Positions 4,820-5,731 of a stretch of DNA of 5,731 bases are shown here, piece by piece. The notes beneath the pieces are model-generated. The model had not been told where the DNA came from. It saw only the letters and a list, made by a program, of their open reading frames with translations, and ran no database searches. This stretch comes from Ruminococcaceae bacterium UBA737 (GTDB lineage: Bacteria > Bacillota > Clostridia > Oscillospirales > Acutalibacteraceae), in contig DBKZ01000062.1 in the NCBI GenBank assembly GCA_002297415.1, positions 1 to 5,731 on the forward strand, read 5' to 3'. Both the position numbers and the translations under genes were made by a program. Numbering within the stretch: position 1 is the stretch's first letter; each line of letters begins with the position of its first letter.

Positions 4820-5731
4820 TCAGCCTACAGCTTCTGTTTCGTAATCCTCAATATCCGCCTTATATTTTTCGAGGAAGAGGTCTAACAGCTTTTCGGTTTC
4901 CGTTAACTCGTCAGAAAGCGGAAGATTATAATAATAGTCCTCATTATAATCTCTTGAATCCGAATTTTCCGTGAGATTTACATTAAGGGCGTATATATCA
5001 CCGGAAGTAAGATTTTTATTGCCGTTTTCCTTTAAATCTTTAAAATAAGTATCTAAAAACAGCTGATAGTCTTCTTTTGAAAGCGGAATATTAAAATCCT
5101 TTTCATTATAGGTTATATTAGCGCCGACAATTGATTTCCTATCCGAAATTCTCCTGATTTTATTTTCGAATTCTTCGCTCTTATAAATGCTTAAGATTTC
5201 ATCGGAAAGCGCACCGGTTACAACTGCATAGTTTCTTTTAAGCGTTCTTCCGCTTTTAAGAGTATAGGTAAGATATATTATAGCGTTGTGGTCGCCGTCG
5301 TTTTCTTCCTTTACACGCTCGATATTATCTTTTTCTACAATCGCCTTATGAAGCTTTGTTATTATTTCGGGATTTTTGAATTCGATGCTGTTAAGTCCCG
5401 AAAATCTTATTTTAACAGTTTCGACAGACGAATTATCGGGAACCTTTGAAACATAACCGAACAAATCAAAATGACAAACGGTTATTACCCCAAAAATCAC
5501 CACTGACGCCGCCGCGCCCAATATAAGAGATTTTTTGACCGTTTTAAAGCCGCGGTTGCTTATAGCGCCGTAGCCGACAGAGGTTAAGAGAGCGCCTATG
5601 GCGGCAGTTATAATAAATTTAAAGGTATCGACTCTATCGGCAAAAACAGTACCGATTAAAAATGCTCCGCAAATTCCCAAAATAAGACTGCAAATTACAT
5701 AAATAAATCTGTAAGCATAGGATTCGCCGCT
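4820..5731 (-). CDS. C-terminal part of a membrane protein, probably an ABC-2 type permease with a DUF6449-like tail (partial)
   Basis: The frame is open to the right edge, so the true start is outside. The TTG at 5680 is an internal leucine codon preceded by 17 more in-frame codons (SGESYAYRFIYVICSLI). The visible 303 residues hold three hydrophobic segments, at about 9-30, 37-58 and 68-88. The motif HFDLFGYVSKVPD (87-99) comes next, and then a soluble domain of about 200 residues rich in acidic and aromatic residues. The order of E-[SR]-x-A-Y/F before a membrane helix, then F-D-x-F-G-Y and P-D, resembles clostridial ABC-2 permeases annotated with DUF6449, as I recall them. The permease core and any ATPase partner would lie to the right. 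The family call is moderate; the membrane anchor and soluble C-terminal domain are clear. The stop is TGA at 4820-4822. Confidence 0.75.
   Translation of the reverse strand, partial: SGESYAYRFIYVICSLILGICGAFLIGTVFADRVDTFKFIITAAIGALLTSVGYGAISNRGFKTVKKSLILGAAASVVIFGVITVCHFDLFGYVSKVPDNSSVETVKIRFSGLNSIEFKNPEIITKLHKAIVEKDNIERVKEENDGDHNAIIYLTYTLKSGRTLKRNYAVVTGALSDEILSIYKSEEFENKIRRISDRKSIVGANITYNEKDFNIPLSKEDYQLFLDTYFKDLKENGNKNLTSGDIYALNVNLTENSDSRDYNEDYYYNLPLSDELTETEKLLDLFLEKYKADIEDYETEAVG

Noticed and set aside
5678..5680. TTG at 5680 as the start of the membrane protein
   Set aside because: The frame stays open to the window edge with a continuous hydrophobic segment, so this codon is an internal leucine of a truncated gene.

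Overview
The window looks like chromosomal DNA from a low- to mid-GC Clostridia member, most likely an Oscillospiraceae/Ruminococcaceae-type gut organism. This rests on the codon and base composition, the Shine-Dalgarno-led genes, a clostridial-style XRE regulator, a SLOG-like protein, and a 'CCCCTCAGTC…GACAGCTCCCC…GGGGAGCC' intergenic repeat of a kind I associate with that group. The placement is inference from memory, not a database match.

Left part (1-1383). The last 39 codons of an unidentified forward gene end at 121 and meet a bidirectional terminator (165-205). A divergent pair follows: a small XRE-family repressor on the minus strand (219-530) and a very AT-rich SLOG-superfamily-like protein on the plus strand (662-1117). 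The 131-base gap between them holds a strong plus-strand promoter. A perfect 7+3+7 palindrome sits between its -35 and -10 boxes. A second inverted repeat encloses the regulator's own Shine-Dalgarno sequence. This HTH-SLOG module is the least described part of the window. Positions 1118-1383 hold no gene but contain a degenerate 7-bp tandem repeat and a chain of stem-loops typical of a dispersed repeat element.

Middle part (1384-4740). Four tightly packed minus-strand genes form a nucleoside catabolism operon in the order deoC, cdd, pdp, add. Transcription starts from an extended -10 promoter at 4752-4780. Cytidine deaminase converts (deoxy)cytidine to (deoxy)uridine, and adenosine deaminase converts (deoxy)adenosine to (deoxy)inosine. 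Pyrimidine nucleoside phosphorylase releases the base and a pentose-1-phosphate, and DeoC splits deoxyribose-5-phosphate into acetaldehyde and glyceraldehyde-3-phosphate. The phosphopentomutase needed between Pdp and DeoC, and a purine nucleoside phosphorylase to follow Add, are not in this window. deoC and add appear to use TTG start codons.

Right end (4781-5731). A minus-strand intrinsic terminator separates the operon from the 3' part of a membrane protein gene. That gene runs off the right edge and resembles the C-terminal half of an ABC-2 type permease of the DUF6449 kind.
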